Of a DNA stretch of 64,000 nucleotides, positions 11,494-23,799 are shown in pieces. The position numbers and the translations under genes are program-made. How positions within the stretch are numbered: position 1 is the first letter of the stretch; every line of letters starts with the position of its first letter. The stretch covers positions 248,001 through 312,000 of the forward strand of contig QJNS01000019.1 in assembly GCA_004154925.1 (NCBI GenBank), in the 5' to 3' direction. The notes below the pieces were generated by a model. The model made no database searches and was not told where the DNA came from. It was given only the letters and a program-made list of their open reading frames with translations. Source of the stretch: Monosporascus cannonballus. Lineage: Eukaryota; Ascomycota; Sordariomycetes; Xylariales.

Positions 11494-12163
11494 GATTGAT
11501 GCACGACAAGAACCCTGGCCTGCATTACACTATACGCGGGTACCGTTCCGGCAATACAAGTTGCGAGTCGATCGCAGTATGAGCCGTTCAAGGAATTAAC
11601 ACCATAAGTTGCTAATACCAAGCGGTCGTCGACTCCGAATGAATTCTTTTCTTTTATGTTAACCCAGGTCGCGAACCAGCTGTTGTGGCAATACCTTGGC
11701 TTGCTATCGGAGCGGGGCGGCAATTCTTCTCGGCAAGTGGGCCACGAACAAGGACTATAATCACGCCGTGACCGGGTGTGTACCCTCCAGGAGACCGTCG
11801 GCCTATCGTCGCTCGGCAATTATGCTGTGCCAAATTCTAGTTCACTAACCAGAGGATCATTACTGTCATAGAAAAGGGCACCCCTGGCTAGGGTCTTCGG
11901 GTGATTGTTATTCCCTTCCGGAGCCCTATATCAGTGGATCGCCCACAACAAGTGGGATCAACGCTTTCTAGCTTTAGACAAGTCAATATACCCTCAAGAG
12001 CTGTGCACCTGATCCTTAGTAAGTGTGACAATTACACTATTCCATCATTCTGAATTTGTCCTATCCAAGCCCCTTTTGAGGTGGATATTGGGACTTGGAG
12101 ACCCTGGCAGTCTACACCACGGTACGATTATGCCGCACGTTCAAGATATTTCAACTGAATTGT
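11494..12163. other. intergenic, no gene seen
   Basis: About 670 bases of ~48% GC. The short minus-strand ORF at 11436-11819 overlaps the start of the hydrolase gene in another frame and shows no domain. The stretch probably contains the hydrolase promoter and the 3' end of any transcript from the next ORF. Confidence 0.45.
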
Positions 12164-12835
12164 TCACTGCTCGAGATAGGGGTTGAGGCTCAAAGCCATC
12201 CGTAAACGGACAAGTTCAGTTGGCAATGACCTCTTTGTTGTTGACTGGCAACACGACGTTCGAAATAGGTGTATATTACGTGTAGTTGGGACATAGTCAC
12301 TGTGATAAGCGCATCCGGTTACCTCTCTGATATTATTACTCGTACTATGACCAGAAGTGAAAAATATAAGTCGTGGGTCCAGATCAGGTTCGCCGTCTTC
12401 TGCGGCCACGAACACCCGCCGGCACCAGGTATTCAGGTTTTCTAGGAAAGCCTGTAAGAAGTCGGTTTGACCGAGGCTTGTACCGAAGACGAGAACCCTG
12501 AAACTTTCCTCGCACAGTTCGTTCCAGGCGAAGCTTTGGCATTCGTCCGGCAGGGTGGGCAGGTAGGCGAACGGCGCGGTGGGGCCCATGAAGATGACGG
12601 AGTCGGGCCAGCCCAGCCACGACCGGTTGTCGTCGGGGTCCAGAGCGCGCCTCTCCTCGGCCCACAGCACGGCGTCAGAAACGGCGTCGTCGGCGAACCC
12701 GTACGTCTCGAGGTGTCTGAGCGGGGCCGGCCTGGTACTGCAGAGCATCGCACGACGGCCGCTCCGGATGTAGAAGAGGAACGGCCGCCCCCTGCGGAAT
12801 ACGAGGAACAGCACGCGCCCCAGCAAACTCCTCAA
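12164..12835 (-). CDS. hypothetical protein, possible lineage-specific orphan
   Basis: I do not recognise this family. The 223-codon frame has a basic/hydrophobic start (MRSLLGRVLFLVFRRGRPF) and a globular-looking, Trp- and acid-rich middle from about residue 28 to 160. The coding-like part coincides with a local rise in GC (about 12380-12800), whereas the last ~60 residues fall in AT-richer sequence and look random. The true product could therefore be shorter, could contain an intron near the 3' side, or could be a decayed gene. The reverse strand of the GC-rich part is also open (12467-12859), a common artefact, which lowers confidence. No partner gene is adjacent. Confidence 0.35.
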   Translation of the reverse strand: MRSLLGRVLFLVFRRGRPFLFYIRSGRRAMLCSTRPAPLRHLETYGFADDAVSDAVLWAEERRALDPDDNRSWLGWPDSVIFMGPTAPFAYLPTLPDECQSFAWNELCEESFRVLVFGTSLGQTDFLQAFLENLNTWCRRVFVAAEDGEPDLDPRLIFFTSGHSTSNNIREVTGCAYHSDYVPTTRNIHLFRTSCCQSTTKRSLPTELVRLRMALSLNPYLEQ

Positions 12836-15800
12836 ACTGGGAACCCATATCGGGGCTAGCGGACCGCTGCGTCAGCGGCCGTCGCGTGTAAGGAAGGTAT
12901 TAGTGTGGAGGTGCGCCTCCTGCTGGGGTTTATTTCCACCTTGCCGCGTATCTGGGCGGGGACCGGCATGGGGCGTGGGTTACTGGTATTGTTTGGTTAA
13001 ACTTCAATATCACCAGCATACGGGACGGCCCAAAGTGGGACGGTAAGGTAAGGCAAGCCCCACGCGATCTCAGCGTTCGGTGGTAGTTGTGTTTAAGGCA
13101 GCAGGTCGTGGACACAAAAATTCGCGCACTTTCCAATAACCGTGGAACGAATCCTTGAATTATAACTTATCATTTTGAAGAGATAATATATACGGACAAC
13201 TCCTGGCCGTCATTGATTACCCCTTTTGTTTAAATAGCGTTTTTCTATTTTTTTTTATATATTTTTCTCTCATATAGAAACTCTTTGTGAAGTCTTTAGA
13301 TCATTTAGGACAGCGCAAATCTTTGTGTCAACCACCTAGGCGGTAAATACCTCGCCTCGTCAACGTCCTCTATTGGGATATAGTATGAACCCCTCCATTT
13401 AGTAACCTTATAGCCTCCTCTATAGTTCACAGTATAACGGCGCTAGTTTTCTTATTTCGTCCTTTCTCCCTTCGGAAGCAGTACTGACTTTCTTAGCAGG
13501 AACTCCATTTTCCTAGCCATGTCATTGAAGTTCGTATGCCTACGCACATACTGCGTGGTGACACATACAGAATTTCAAAGCATTAACCTTTTCCGTCCAT
13601 GCCTATTGGTCGAAATACCCAACCCGGAAGTTCGGTGCTGCCTGCCACTTCATAACCCGGCTGCTGCAGAAAACGTGCATGTATGCCGCTGGCACCAGCC
13701 AAGACATTCCTATATTAGTACGTGTGTTTGGCAAGCCACAGCCCGACACTACCACAGCACCCTTATTTTAATGTTAGTAGAGGTCCTTCTCCAGGAGATC
13801 CAAATACTTTGGGCAAAGGTTTCCTCGTCGTAATATCGTATGTAGTTTTGACCTTATGAAGAGTAAACCATAAAACAAGAAAACCAAGATTCTGTTATAA
13901 AGGTACTTTTACACCTAGAACCACCATATGCAGGACGGAGCAGCCTAAGCTGGAGGCTTTGATTCCTTATAAAAGCTGGATAACGGCAGGCGTACTGGCA
14001 TAGATATCTTTTCACCAATTCAGCGTCTTGATATCAATATTCTTTACAAGCACCTCTACCTATCCACCTGTACCTTATGGGGTTTTCTTCCGAAGCAATT
14101 ATTGCCCTTGTAGGCGTGGCAGTTGCCTTGCCTCCGGTATTGCTTATTATATGGAACTGTATAAGGCCCGGGAGAATCCAGCGTTAGTTCCCCCTTCCCG
14201 AAATGCCGCACAAGCCGAACAAAGTTAATACCCTTTTCTTAACAGACCAACATGAAATAGCTCAAGATCTTCCTATCATTCTTAACGATTACATAGTGAT
14301 GGGCCAGATCGAGCTTCGTGTCCGGAGAGCTCCTGATAGGGATGGCGGATGACGTTGAGGATGTTATATACTGAGGCCTTAAATAGAGCTTGAGTTTTAC
14401 AGGGTTCCGAGAGGCTATCAAGCTTAACCTTGAGGACAACGAACTGAAGGCCCGCTACTGTTCCGCATTTCTGATATATATAGGTATAAGGATCTCAGCA
14501 CCAAGAAGGTGGTCCCATATGTTAGAGCAAATCCCGAATGATTGATTGATCTCCTGGGAGAACCGTCTCCGGAGGTCTAGGCAAGTTTATTTACATATGG
14601 CATTGTCTCTCAGCCTCATGACGTCTTGGACACGTCCTTAGACGTCATCTTCGTAATGGAGAAGGAGCCTTCTCCCAAGACGGAAGGTTCATGTCAGTTT
14701 CGTTGATTGTCTGTGGCGTTTTTAAATAGGATAACGTAGGCGGCCTAAGGCATGGGTTAGGAATATGGTCGAGTTGGGAACGATATAACGGAATAAACAT
14801 AACTTTCATGTGCCTAACTAATATGATATCCTTAACGAACTATTAAACCTACGCGCCTTATTTAATACCTCATATTATTGTCAGACCTAGCTGAAGTCGA
14901 TCAAACAGCTAAGCCTTGGCTTAGTTTGATCACCTACTGAAAGGAGGTTACTTTATGCACCCCGGGTATCTTTTCTTCTTAGCTACAGCTGTATTTACGT
15001 GTATAACAGGAGGGTTCGCTACCCTCACCTTCTATCTAGGACCTTCTAGAGGTCATGCAACCTGTTAATTCACCTTCTTCAGATATATGCTTCAGCGTGT
15101 GATGTCAGGGTCTCATAATTATAGCCTTTCTACTAAATAAACATATTAGCGGCTTAATACTAATGCCGTATATGGTTGCGTACGGATTTTTCGTACTTAG
15201 GGATAGCCGGGTGCGTCACTATAACTCTTTTCTCTCTAGATATCTAGCAACTTGATATATTTGTTAGCTTGTTTGTCCATTCCTATAACTCCGCAATCTA
15301 CTGGGTTTCCAGCCGGAAGAACATGTGCAAGGCGTGCACTGGGTCCTCTCTTGGAGCGCAGTGAAGTCACATGGTTGTCTGAGCAATTGCTGGATGCCTA
15401 CTCAATTCCTCTTACCTCTACGAGCATGTGATCGCCATATCACCTCATCAGTCCCCTACATCATATCCGTTGGAATTAGAGAATGTTGCCGTACGCCTTG
15501 TTGGCCGTCCCACCTGTTATTAAAAGGAAACCGGCATCGCGACAAGTTATATAATTTCAACAAGTCACACATTAAGGTACCCCAATGATACAAACCCCAC
15601 TCCTATAATACCAGTGTCAATAATAGCAGCCACACATGATGTTACCATCATCTTAGAGAACGGTTTTACTCCTAGCCCCATCGAGCCAAAGAAGACCAGA
15701 AGGCCGAAAGGAACGGCCACCGCTTAAATCTAGCCACACTCACTTCACCGTCTCTGAAGCGGTCCCAGTAACTGTGCCGTCGGGGGAGGCCAGGTGAAGG

Positions 15801-17582
15801 TACCGGCAGATGGGTAAAGTAGCGGAGCATGACAAACGTTTTCTGCAAGGTCCAACGTTAGAATCGACCTGACATCGATGACAGGTGCAGGATTAACTGC
15901 GCCATTCACGGAGCCCGTAAACAAGAGGCTGGATTGCCGGTGCCTTATACATCTTCATACATTCATGCAGATCCTATAAAACAATAAGAGATCCCGGTAC
16001 CTCGCAGCGCCAAAACAAAACTCTTGAAGCCAGAATGATTGTACACCTAAGGAGTAACAGTTTCAGTTTCAAGGCTCCTTTACTATTGCACGCAAGAAGC
16101 ACGATACAGGAGGTTTATTTTAAATATAACCCAGATGTCAGGGAAAATGGTAAAGTACGGAGTGAGAGGCAGAAGAAGCAGCCCAGCAGGTGGTTCATAG
16201 TATGGGTAGTGAATAGATGACCATTAATGCCTGCCCTTTTCTAACTAACTCGGGGGCGAAGCCCCCCTATATATACACAAACTGGAGCCAAACTGGTGGG
16301 TCGCTGGGCCCCGGAAAGGGGGCCGCACCTTGGCACCTGACACCAGAATACCCAAGCCTTGCTGATGTCACAGTTACCGTCGATATTGCTACTGGCTTAG
16401 TCCCGCATCTTGAAGACCCGAATCGTAATCCAGTTATGTTCTACAGCGATACCACTGGGATCCTCCTTATAAAGTAAAGGGAAGTGTCAGAAGAAACCGG
16501 TGTCAGTATCCATGTCATGGAATTCATTCTTAACATGGCAACGTATACTTAGCCCCTTTCCGCATACCCCTTTTCCACGACCCACGACACGGGTTAAAGG
16601 AGGAGTGCAGTGGCATCGTTGAGGTTCCGATTCTACTGAATGGAAGTCCTTTTTCGGAGTCAAATTCTTACTTCGGCGTTTTGTAACGCTTTCCAGATAT
16701 CAGTTTGATTGTCAAGAAGCGCATCTCATCTAAAGACGCCTTATCCACTAAGCGAGGCCCCATTGGTGGTATACGCCATGCGGGCTGACACGCAGACTTC
16801 ATCCAATAATGTGGAATGTTGCCGACATAATCAAGCGCTTCTTATGAATGGCATGGTTGAATCGAGCATCCTGAGCAACATCCACGACCACTCTCCTTCA
16901 GTCGAGATACCTTAGTTGACAGCCCACCGGTTATGTGAAGGCTCTAGGCGGAGCAATGGGACGAGCGAAGATGTCAGGGAACTGATCGGAACTAGTCGTT
17001 CCAGAAAGGGGCAGAAAGGGGGAGGTCCAGAAGCGTAACTGGGACACCACCGGCAGAACCGAGCGAATGTATGGTGCGGAATGAGTCAAGAAGTTAGCAG
17101 GTGCACCAGCCACGAGCAAGGGACCCATGTCGCGTAACTACTTCCGCGTGTTTATGCAATAGATGCTAACAATCAAGTCGTAGATGAGATTAAACATAGA
17201 CCTGATGCTGAACAAGCTCCAAGCTGGGATCCAATGGCTGGAATAGGGGTTAGAACAGGGGTAAGACGACACCTTCTGTGTATATATAGTTGTGCAGTCC
17301 CCAAGTTCTCAAGACTGGTCACTTGGGATAGAATTCAATGCGTATTCAACTTACCTTTGGCACCAATCAGCTTAGTTTGACAGTGCCATACCAGACATTG
17401 CCGGATACTCGCCGGGAACCCCACACATTCTCACGGAGAAGCTTAGCCGCATGCAAAAGCTGGACCTATCCCCCTCATCCCTCAAGCAAACATTATATTC
17501 TTGCGTTGTTCTACTTCACCAATCAAGATAACCGCGTAAGAGCCCTGCCAAGATAACTACATAATGACCTCTCAGCTTGGAC
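12836..17582. other. gene-poor 4.7-kb stretch
   Basis: Mixed AT-rich (13150-13270, 13840-14030, 14780-14880) and normal-composition sequence with only short, overlapping ORFs on both strands and no domain signature. A GGGGGCGAAGCCCCC hairpin lies near 16250. The composition suggests old, degraded insertions, but no ends or coding motifs could be recovered. Confidence 0.45.
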
Positions 17583-17792
17583 TAGGGTTTGCAATGAGTA
17601 CCCAAATGGGTACCCATCACTACCCACGACGTAAATTCACACGTCATAAAAGCTTAATACTTAGGGTTTCCTAGAAAGATTTATTATACAAGTAATTCTG
17701 TATTGTTTACAGATGTTTATTATTTATTTATGATTGAAATATCATCCGTGGGTAGTGATGGGTACCCATTTGGGTACCCATTGCAAACCCTA
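17583..17792. mobile_element. 210-bp hAT-type MITE with perfect 8-bp target-site duplication
   Basis: Both ends begin TAGGGTTTGCAATG. The left terminal repeat (17583-17628) and the reverse complement of the right one (17747-17792) agree at 45 of 46 positions. Each arm contains the near-palindrome GTACCCAAATGGGTACCC and continues into CATCACTACCCACG. The element is bracketed by identical octamers GCTTGGAC at 17575-17582 and 17793-17800. A TAGGG-type end plus an 8-bp duplication is diagnostic of the hAT superfamily. The ~118-bp interior is AT-rich and non-coding, so it needs a transposase from elsewhere. The single arm difference is a G/A transition. The preserved duplication and near-identical arms argue for a recent insertion. 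Confidence 0.92.
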
Positions 17793-17800
17793 GCTTGGAC

Positions 17801-18372
17801 AGCGTACAGTGCCGCTGGAAGCAGACATTAAGAGTAAAATGGCACAATTGCACCGTCAGGCACTAGACAAATTGATTGGGCCACCCGTCACCTCGTGTAG
17901 TTGACATATAACAGTTGAACCATTCATGTCCCACCAACAAGAATAACTGGCTAAGTAAATGAAGACGCAAATGCTTCTGTTATTCGATTTTATTTAAAAA
18001 AAATCTCCGTAAGTGCATAAAGATAATACCAGCAATAGGAGATACCCGGGTAGCCAGAGGTGGCTCAGCTATTATGGCCAGAGCCTGACTGTATATCACA
18101 GTCCCATCTAGCACATTGATTGTTAATATCCACCAAGGAGCAACAACCCTCACCCTATGAGCATCCAGCAGTATATAGGCTGTTGTTCCACGACAAGGAG
18201 ATCGGGCTACGCCTCATAGTTTACCATCATGACTCTGTATTAAATATCAACCGAGAGGTTCATCCATCCACCTATATACCAAATAAACACAACCATGCAA
18301 GCACGTACACCAGAAAGTTGCCTAAGGGGGCAGACTAACGAAACCGCCCTACGTGTGTCTGGCGCATTTTGC
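17801..18372. other. 3' flank of the CYP505 gene
   Basis: About 570 bases between the MITE and the CYP505 stop codon. No gene is seen; it includes an AT-rich run near 17980-18005. The plus-strand ORF that starts at 18295 is the antisense shadow of the GC-rich reductase exon. Confidence 0.5.
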
Positions 18373-21300
18373 TCAGTCGAAGACGTCGGTGGCGTAGCGC
18401 GTATTCCTCAACTCCTCCCACCACTTCTCGGCCTCCTCCTGGGAGACCTCGCGGCCGTTCCGCCTCTCCTCCTCGACCCGCATGCGGACGCAGACGTCGC
18501 GGACGCCGCGGCCGACGGCGCGGGAGCCGCAGATGTACAGCTTGGCGCCGCGGGCCCAGAGGTCCTGAAACTCGCGCTCGCGGAGCGCGATGGCGTCCTG
18601 CACGTGGCGCGCGCCGCCCGAGAGCTCCGGCCGCCGGCTGTAGGCGCGGACGACGGTGACGGCGCCGGCGGCCTCCCACTCGGCCAGCTCGTCGGCGTAG
18701 AGGTCGTCGCGCCCGGGCTCGCGGCAGCCGAAGAACAGCAGCGCCGGCGCCAGCTTGCGGCCCGCGGCGCACATGGTCGCGCGTTCCTGGATGAAGCCCC
18801 GGAACGGCGCGAGGCCGGTGCCCGCGGCGACGCAGATGATGGGCACGGACTCCGGCTCCCGTGGCAGGTGGAAGGCGGCGTGCGACGAGCGGACCGAGAT
18901 GTGGACCTTGTCGCCGTGGCCGAGCGAGTTGAGGTAGTTGGACGCGACGCCCAGGTGCTTGCCCGAGCCGGTGGTTGAAGGGGCGTTGAGCACCGAGAAA
19001 GTCAGGGTCACTCGGGTAGGGTCCCAGAGAGGGGATGAAGAAATAGAGCTGCGATTGCGTTAACTAAATAGAATATGTAATCGTTTTCAAAGGGGTACCT
19101 ACTATTGACGGACGCGCATAGGGGGAAGCATTGTGATGAACGACCCCAGGGGCAATTCAATCGATGGGTACTTCTCCAGAAGATCTAGCAATGACGCCCG
19201 CGATCCCTCTTCAGAGTTTGCAAGCATTTTGAGAGCATCGCGTTCCGTTGAATCCTCAGCCGCCTCGGCTAGAGTCAAAATATTCTGCATTAATCGTCAG
19301 CGAAGCTAGTTTTGCACGGATCGAGCTCCAGCCCGAGGAAAACTCGTGAGCACTTACCCTCTTCGTAGCCGGTTGGGACAGCTCAACGTAAGCAGATAAG
19401 AGTTCATTAGCCGAAATCGGGGTGTTGGTAGGGACAGTTAGTTTGCTATCAGTCTTGACAGTAATATAAGCGTCCCAGGGGAGGCGGAAGCGTCTCATGG
19501 CTCTTTGAATGCTCTCTTTGTTATTGAAAGGCAAAACTGCGACGTAGTCCCCTGCTGTATAGGTGATGTCGCTTGGAAGCTTCAGTTCGATGTGTTTCTT
19601 GGCCGGCTCCCCTTCCGCTGTCAGTACCCGTGTCTCGCATACTAGAGCTTCATTCACATCCTGGCGGACGCCGTTGGTCCTCGGGCTAGTCACTACGGTG
19701 TCGACGGTGCCACTCTGTGTGCTGCCCTTCTTGTCCCCAATGTCGTACTGCTTCTTGAGGCTCGGCCAGAGTGTTTCGTCCTCCCAGTTTTCGAAATTGG
19801 AAAACATATCTGAGTCTGCAGCATCTGCAAGCCCGATCTGGACCAGTCGCTCAGCCCCTGCCTGTTCAAGTTTTGCGTCAACCAGTTTGGGAATACGGAA
19901 GAATGTCTGCGCCCAGTCATGATGACCACAGCCGAAGACAGCATATCGCACTCCGTTCAATGTCGTATCGTCTTTGATGTTCTCCAACCAAGACATGAAG
20001 TGGCCCGCGTTGTCCGGCGGTTGGCCTTCGTAGGAAGCGGTTACAATGATGACCGGCTGGTCACACGGTAGCTTTCCGTTCGCTACGTCCAAGCAGTCTA
20101 CCGTCTCGGCGACGAAGCCGTGGTTGGGGGCGTCACTAGCAAGCCTTTGTGCTAGAGATTCACAAGTGCCGCTGTTGGAGCCGTACAAGATGGTGATCTT
20201 CTTCAACGATCCGTCTGCGGAGACACCGGCCGCCGAAGCGCTCTTCTGTGCCTCTTTGGGTGCGTCTTCACCAGCCAACCGGCGCTCTAACTGGGTTGCG
20301 GTGAGGCCATCTCGGAGGATAGCCCTCATCTGGAAATTGTGTGGCTTTATGGTCAAGGTTTGCTTGAGTCTAAGGTTGTAATTGGGATCGTCCAAGACGA
20401 AGTTGAAGTTTTGGAGTAGCATCGCCATGACGAGAATCGCCTCTTGCCAGGCGAAAGGCCTCCCTATGCAGGCCCTCGAACCATTGCCGAACGGCTTCCA
20501 TGCGTTCTTGGGAAGCGAGTTGAAGCTCTCGTCAAGCATACGCTCAGGCTTGAACTCATTCGCGTCCGATCCATACACTGCAGGATCTCGATGTGCCATT
20601 TCTAAGAACAGAAAACATGTGGCACCCTTCAGGGGTCAGATAGGGGTCGTAATAGGGGCAAAATAGGGGTCAGAATAGGGGTCAGACGGCTCACACCTTC
20701 GGTACAGGATATTTCCCGGCTAGTAGTGTGTCTTCACGGGACCGGACCCCAAACATGCTGATAGGGGCGTTGACTCTCAAGACTTCGCGTAGTATCTAGG
20801 AGTCAAGTCAGGATTATTAATAAAGGCGGGTGGATCAAGCATAGCCAAACGACCAGTAACGGAATAGTATTGGCAGATATGGAAAAATGGGCCACTTACA
20901 GCAGCGATGTAGGGTAGTTTCGTTACATGTTCGACCGTGATCTTCTTCTTTCCCACAACTGAGTCGACTTCCTCCTGAGCCTTCCTATAAGCGTCCGGGT
21001 GCTTGAGAAGTTGGTAGAATGCGAAAGATAGCATGCCAGAGGTCGTTTCGTGACCTGCGATCAAGAAGGTAATGAGGTTGTCGATGATACTGTCATCAGT
21101 CATGCGTTGTCCTGTTTTCGGGTCAACGCCCTCGAACATTGCCTGAAGAAGGTCTTTTCGGCCGTTTTCCCCTCGTTCGTTTGCCTCCTTTCGAGCCTTC
21201 AGGACGCCCTGGGCGGTCTCTTGCATTACTTTGATATCCTCGAAGTACTTGGCATCCTGGTTCCGGTAAAACCAAGAGGGGATTGGAGGCCGCCCCGGCC

Positions 21301-22067
21301 TACGTCCTGACTCCGACAAGAACTCCCCCATAGCTTCGATGAACGGGTGCATCTCGGTGGTATAGTACGAATTAAAGCGATATCCCATGGAGCAGAGAGC
21401 GATGGTATCCAGGGCGAACCGCGTGAAGTCGTCTGTCACTGCAATGGGATAATGCGGGCCGTACCTCGCCCACTTCATGCAGAGTTGTGTCGCAATATCG
21501 TGCATGTCATCGAACATACTCCGAATGGACATGGGACCGAAAGCGGGCATCAAGATCCGGTGTGCGATGCCCCAGTTGGGCTCGTCGGGCCTGGCCTAGA
21601 AAGCCGTCAGGATAACATCAATCCAAGTCGGGGCTTAGCCAGACTCACGGTGAAGAGCCCGTCACGGACGCCATTTCTCACTTGCTATATCATCGTATAA
21701 GTGCCTCTCTTCCGAAGGTCACCATCCACGGCTCTGATCAAGAACCATACCTCTAGCGCACCTGATGGATTCTTAATAAATCGTTTCTCGTCACACAGCT
21801 CATCAACTAGAGCATGATTACAAGCAACGACTATTGTTCTTCCCCCAGGGAAATGGAGCTGGAAGATATCGCCTGAAAATGCACCATTAGCAGTCGCCCC
21901 CGCCCAAACCCCCGTCGTCCGAGAGGGAAGCACATACCATACTGGTCGGCAAGTGAGAGGAACGAGCCCAGCGGAAACGAAGTATCAAGTTGATGAATGT
22001 TGCCAAGGATTGGCAGAGCTCGAGGCTCGGGGATTGGCGTTATCTCCTTTGATTCTTTGGCGGCCAT
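18373..22067 (-). CDS. CYP505: CYP505-type self-sufficient cytochrome P450 / NADPH-P450 reductase (P450foxy family)
   Basis: Fusion monooxygenase, typically a subterminal fatty-acid hydroxylase, carrying haem, FMN and FAD/NADPH domains in one chain. Deduced exons (minus strand): 22067-21938, 21872-21751, 21684-21649, 21595-20900, 20795-20697, 20626-19358, 19284-19103, 19048-18373. They sum to 3210 nt (1069 residues) with all phases matching, the usual family length. Haem domain: PIPEPRALPILGNIHQLD at the N-terminus, the I-helix AGHETT, and the ligand loop FGNGSRACIGRPF with Cys414. FMN domain: ITILYGSNSGTCESLAQRLA. FAD/NADPH domain: YSISSSP at the splice junction, AAGTGLAPFRGFIQER, FFGCREP, and the C-terminal YATDVFD. 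There is no N-terminal membrane anchor, so it should be soluble. Introns are 53-104 bp; the fifth is made largely of short tandem repeats. No biosynthetic partner genes lie alongside. Confidence 0.95.
20627..20696 (-). repeat. minisatellite-like intron 5 of the CYP505 gene
   Basis: This 70-bp intron (GTGTGAG...CTGAAG) is built from about five imperfect copies of a ~12-base unit around TGACCCCTATT. Its acceptor is set by reading phase and by the conserved P450 segment that follows (GATCFLFLEMAHRDP). The repeat leaves both splice sites intact. Confidence 0.7.
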
Positions 22068-23799
22068 CTTTACCTTGTAATGATGCTTCCCAGGAAGGCC
22101 TTTACAGAACTCTTAGGGCGTTCGCAGCTTGCAAACATAGATATATAGATAATTTTCCCCGACCTAAGGGTGTGGCGCGCAAAATCTTCGACCAAAGCAG
22201 GTATGACGTGGACCCTCAAGTCACTACGTCGCAGAGGCTCCATGGCGGGTCCGGTCAACAGAAAAAGATGGGACAGTAGCGGAATTGATCGAGTTGAGAC
22301 ATGGAGTCCGGTAGCTCTTGGATCAGCCACACAACTAGACCCCGTTGGACTCTCTCCCATGCTAATACCAGACTATACCGGATCAAATTGACGTCCCCTG
22401 TGGATCGCACGGCAATCACCCGACCGCTGCCCGTTATCCACTGGGCTACCGAGGCTCCGATTCTCGAAGACCTTGACAACAACACGTTATTAGTGGACGA
22501 TCCGCGAGCGCTTCCAAGCATGATTCTAGCTCGGGGATGCGTCGACTCCACTCGTCGCTAGGACTAAGCCAGCTTGCCAACCTCGGCATGGTTAGGCTCA
22601 CGCTTGGGGGGGCGGCCGTGCCGAGGTTGCTTATGACGGCAAGTGTACCGAAGGACTTCTGGACTTTTGCTGCGCAACCTGTTCATTCGATGATAGTAAA
22701 GGGTAAACAGCATTCAATCTGCCGTTTCCCTATTATTAATCTCGGGCGCGGAGGAACTTCAGGAACTAGACATACCCAGCATTAGCGGCGAGCGTTTAAA
22801 CGGATTTGCTTTAGCGGCCCCGACCGCCGACGCGGAGAAAATCAGCTGTGAGATAGCGAACGGGATGTGTGCTGCCTTCCCCTAGAGCGATAATTAGGTT
22901 TGGAGGTAGCTGAAATGCGGCAGGTAGACCCAGGGTCCGGGGGGAGATGGTTCTTATCGGTTTCCTCAGCCCCGCGATAAGTTTTCGGCTTCGTTTCCCG
23001 TCCAGCCCCGGACGACGCTTACAAACGGGCTTCATGATCTTATCAGGAGTACCATTCGCGGTCCTGATTTCACTGCAAGGGTGGACTCGGTGCATAATAT
23101 TATTAACGTTGCATGAGATAGGCATATTGACAATATACCGGCGGAGTTTACCTAGGCTTCTCTTGAAAAAGAGGTTACAAATTTACAGAACGGGAACCTC
23201 CAGGTCTACTTAGGTATAAGATGACTAAGTCAAAGGCCGGGGGTATTATACATGGAGGAGTACCCTGTCTGCGAGTGCATGGCGTTCTCTGCAGGCTTTT
23301 TAACATGAGAGTTTGGCTCGGTTTTATTATGAAAGCCCAACGAGCAATTCAGTCTGTCTTAGGGCTGCCACCGGATCATTACAGGTGTCGCGTAGCGGAA
23401 ATTTTCGAAGAAAATGACTGAAAGTCGACCAAGGCCGGAACCTCTTTGTTCTACGATGTCCCGAAACCAGAACGAGGTTCCATGGTGGACGCACTAAGAT
23501 TCGAAGGGGTAAAAATGCATAAGACAAAGGAACATCTCCGATTATGCCGCAAGCGACTGCCCCAACCCATCTCATTGATCGAGGCGATTTCGCATTTCAA
23601 CATATTGGAACGGGGACAAGCGTCTCTCACCCCCAATGCTTCCTATGGGCGGATCAATCTGAGTTTCTACAACCCCTGAGACACAAGTTCGGTCGTTGCT
23701 TCGTTTCCCCATTACCAGAGAACAGGAAAAAGCGACAATAGATCCCATTTCAGCCGTTGAACATTCGCAGACCTACATAAACACAGCAGCAGCAGCCAA
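22068..23799. other. intergenic between divergent CYP505 and orphan membrane-protein genes
   Basis: 1.7 kb with only short ORFs on both strands and no domain-like sequence. It must hold the promoters of the two genes, which are transcribed away from each other. Confidence 0.5.

Noticed and set aside
16245..16265. GGGGGCGAAGCCCCC hairpin as a terminator or transposon end
   Set aside because: No U-run, gene end or matching inverted copy nearby; too short to interpret in a eukaryotic genome.
18295..18978. 227-codon plus-strand ORF over the CYP505 reductase exon
   Set aside because: Shadow of the minus-strand FAD/NADPH domain, which has all expected motifs.
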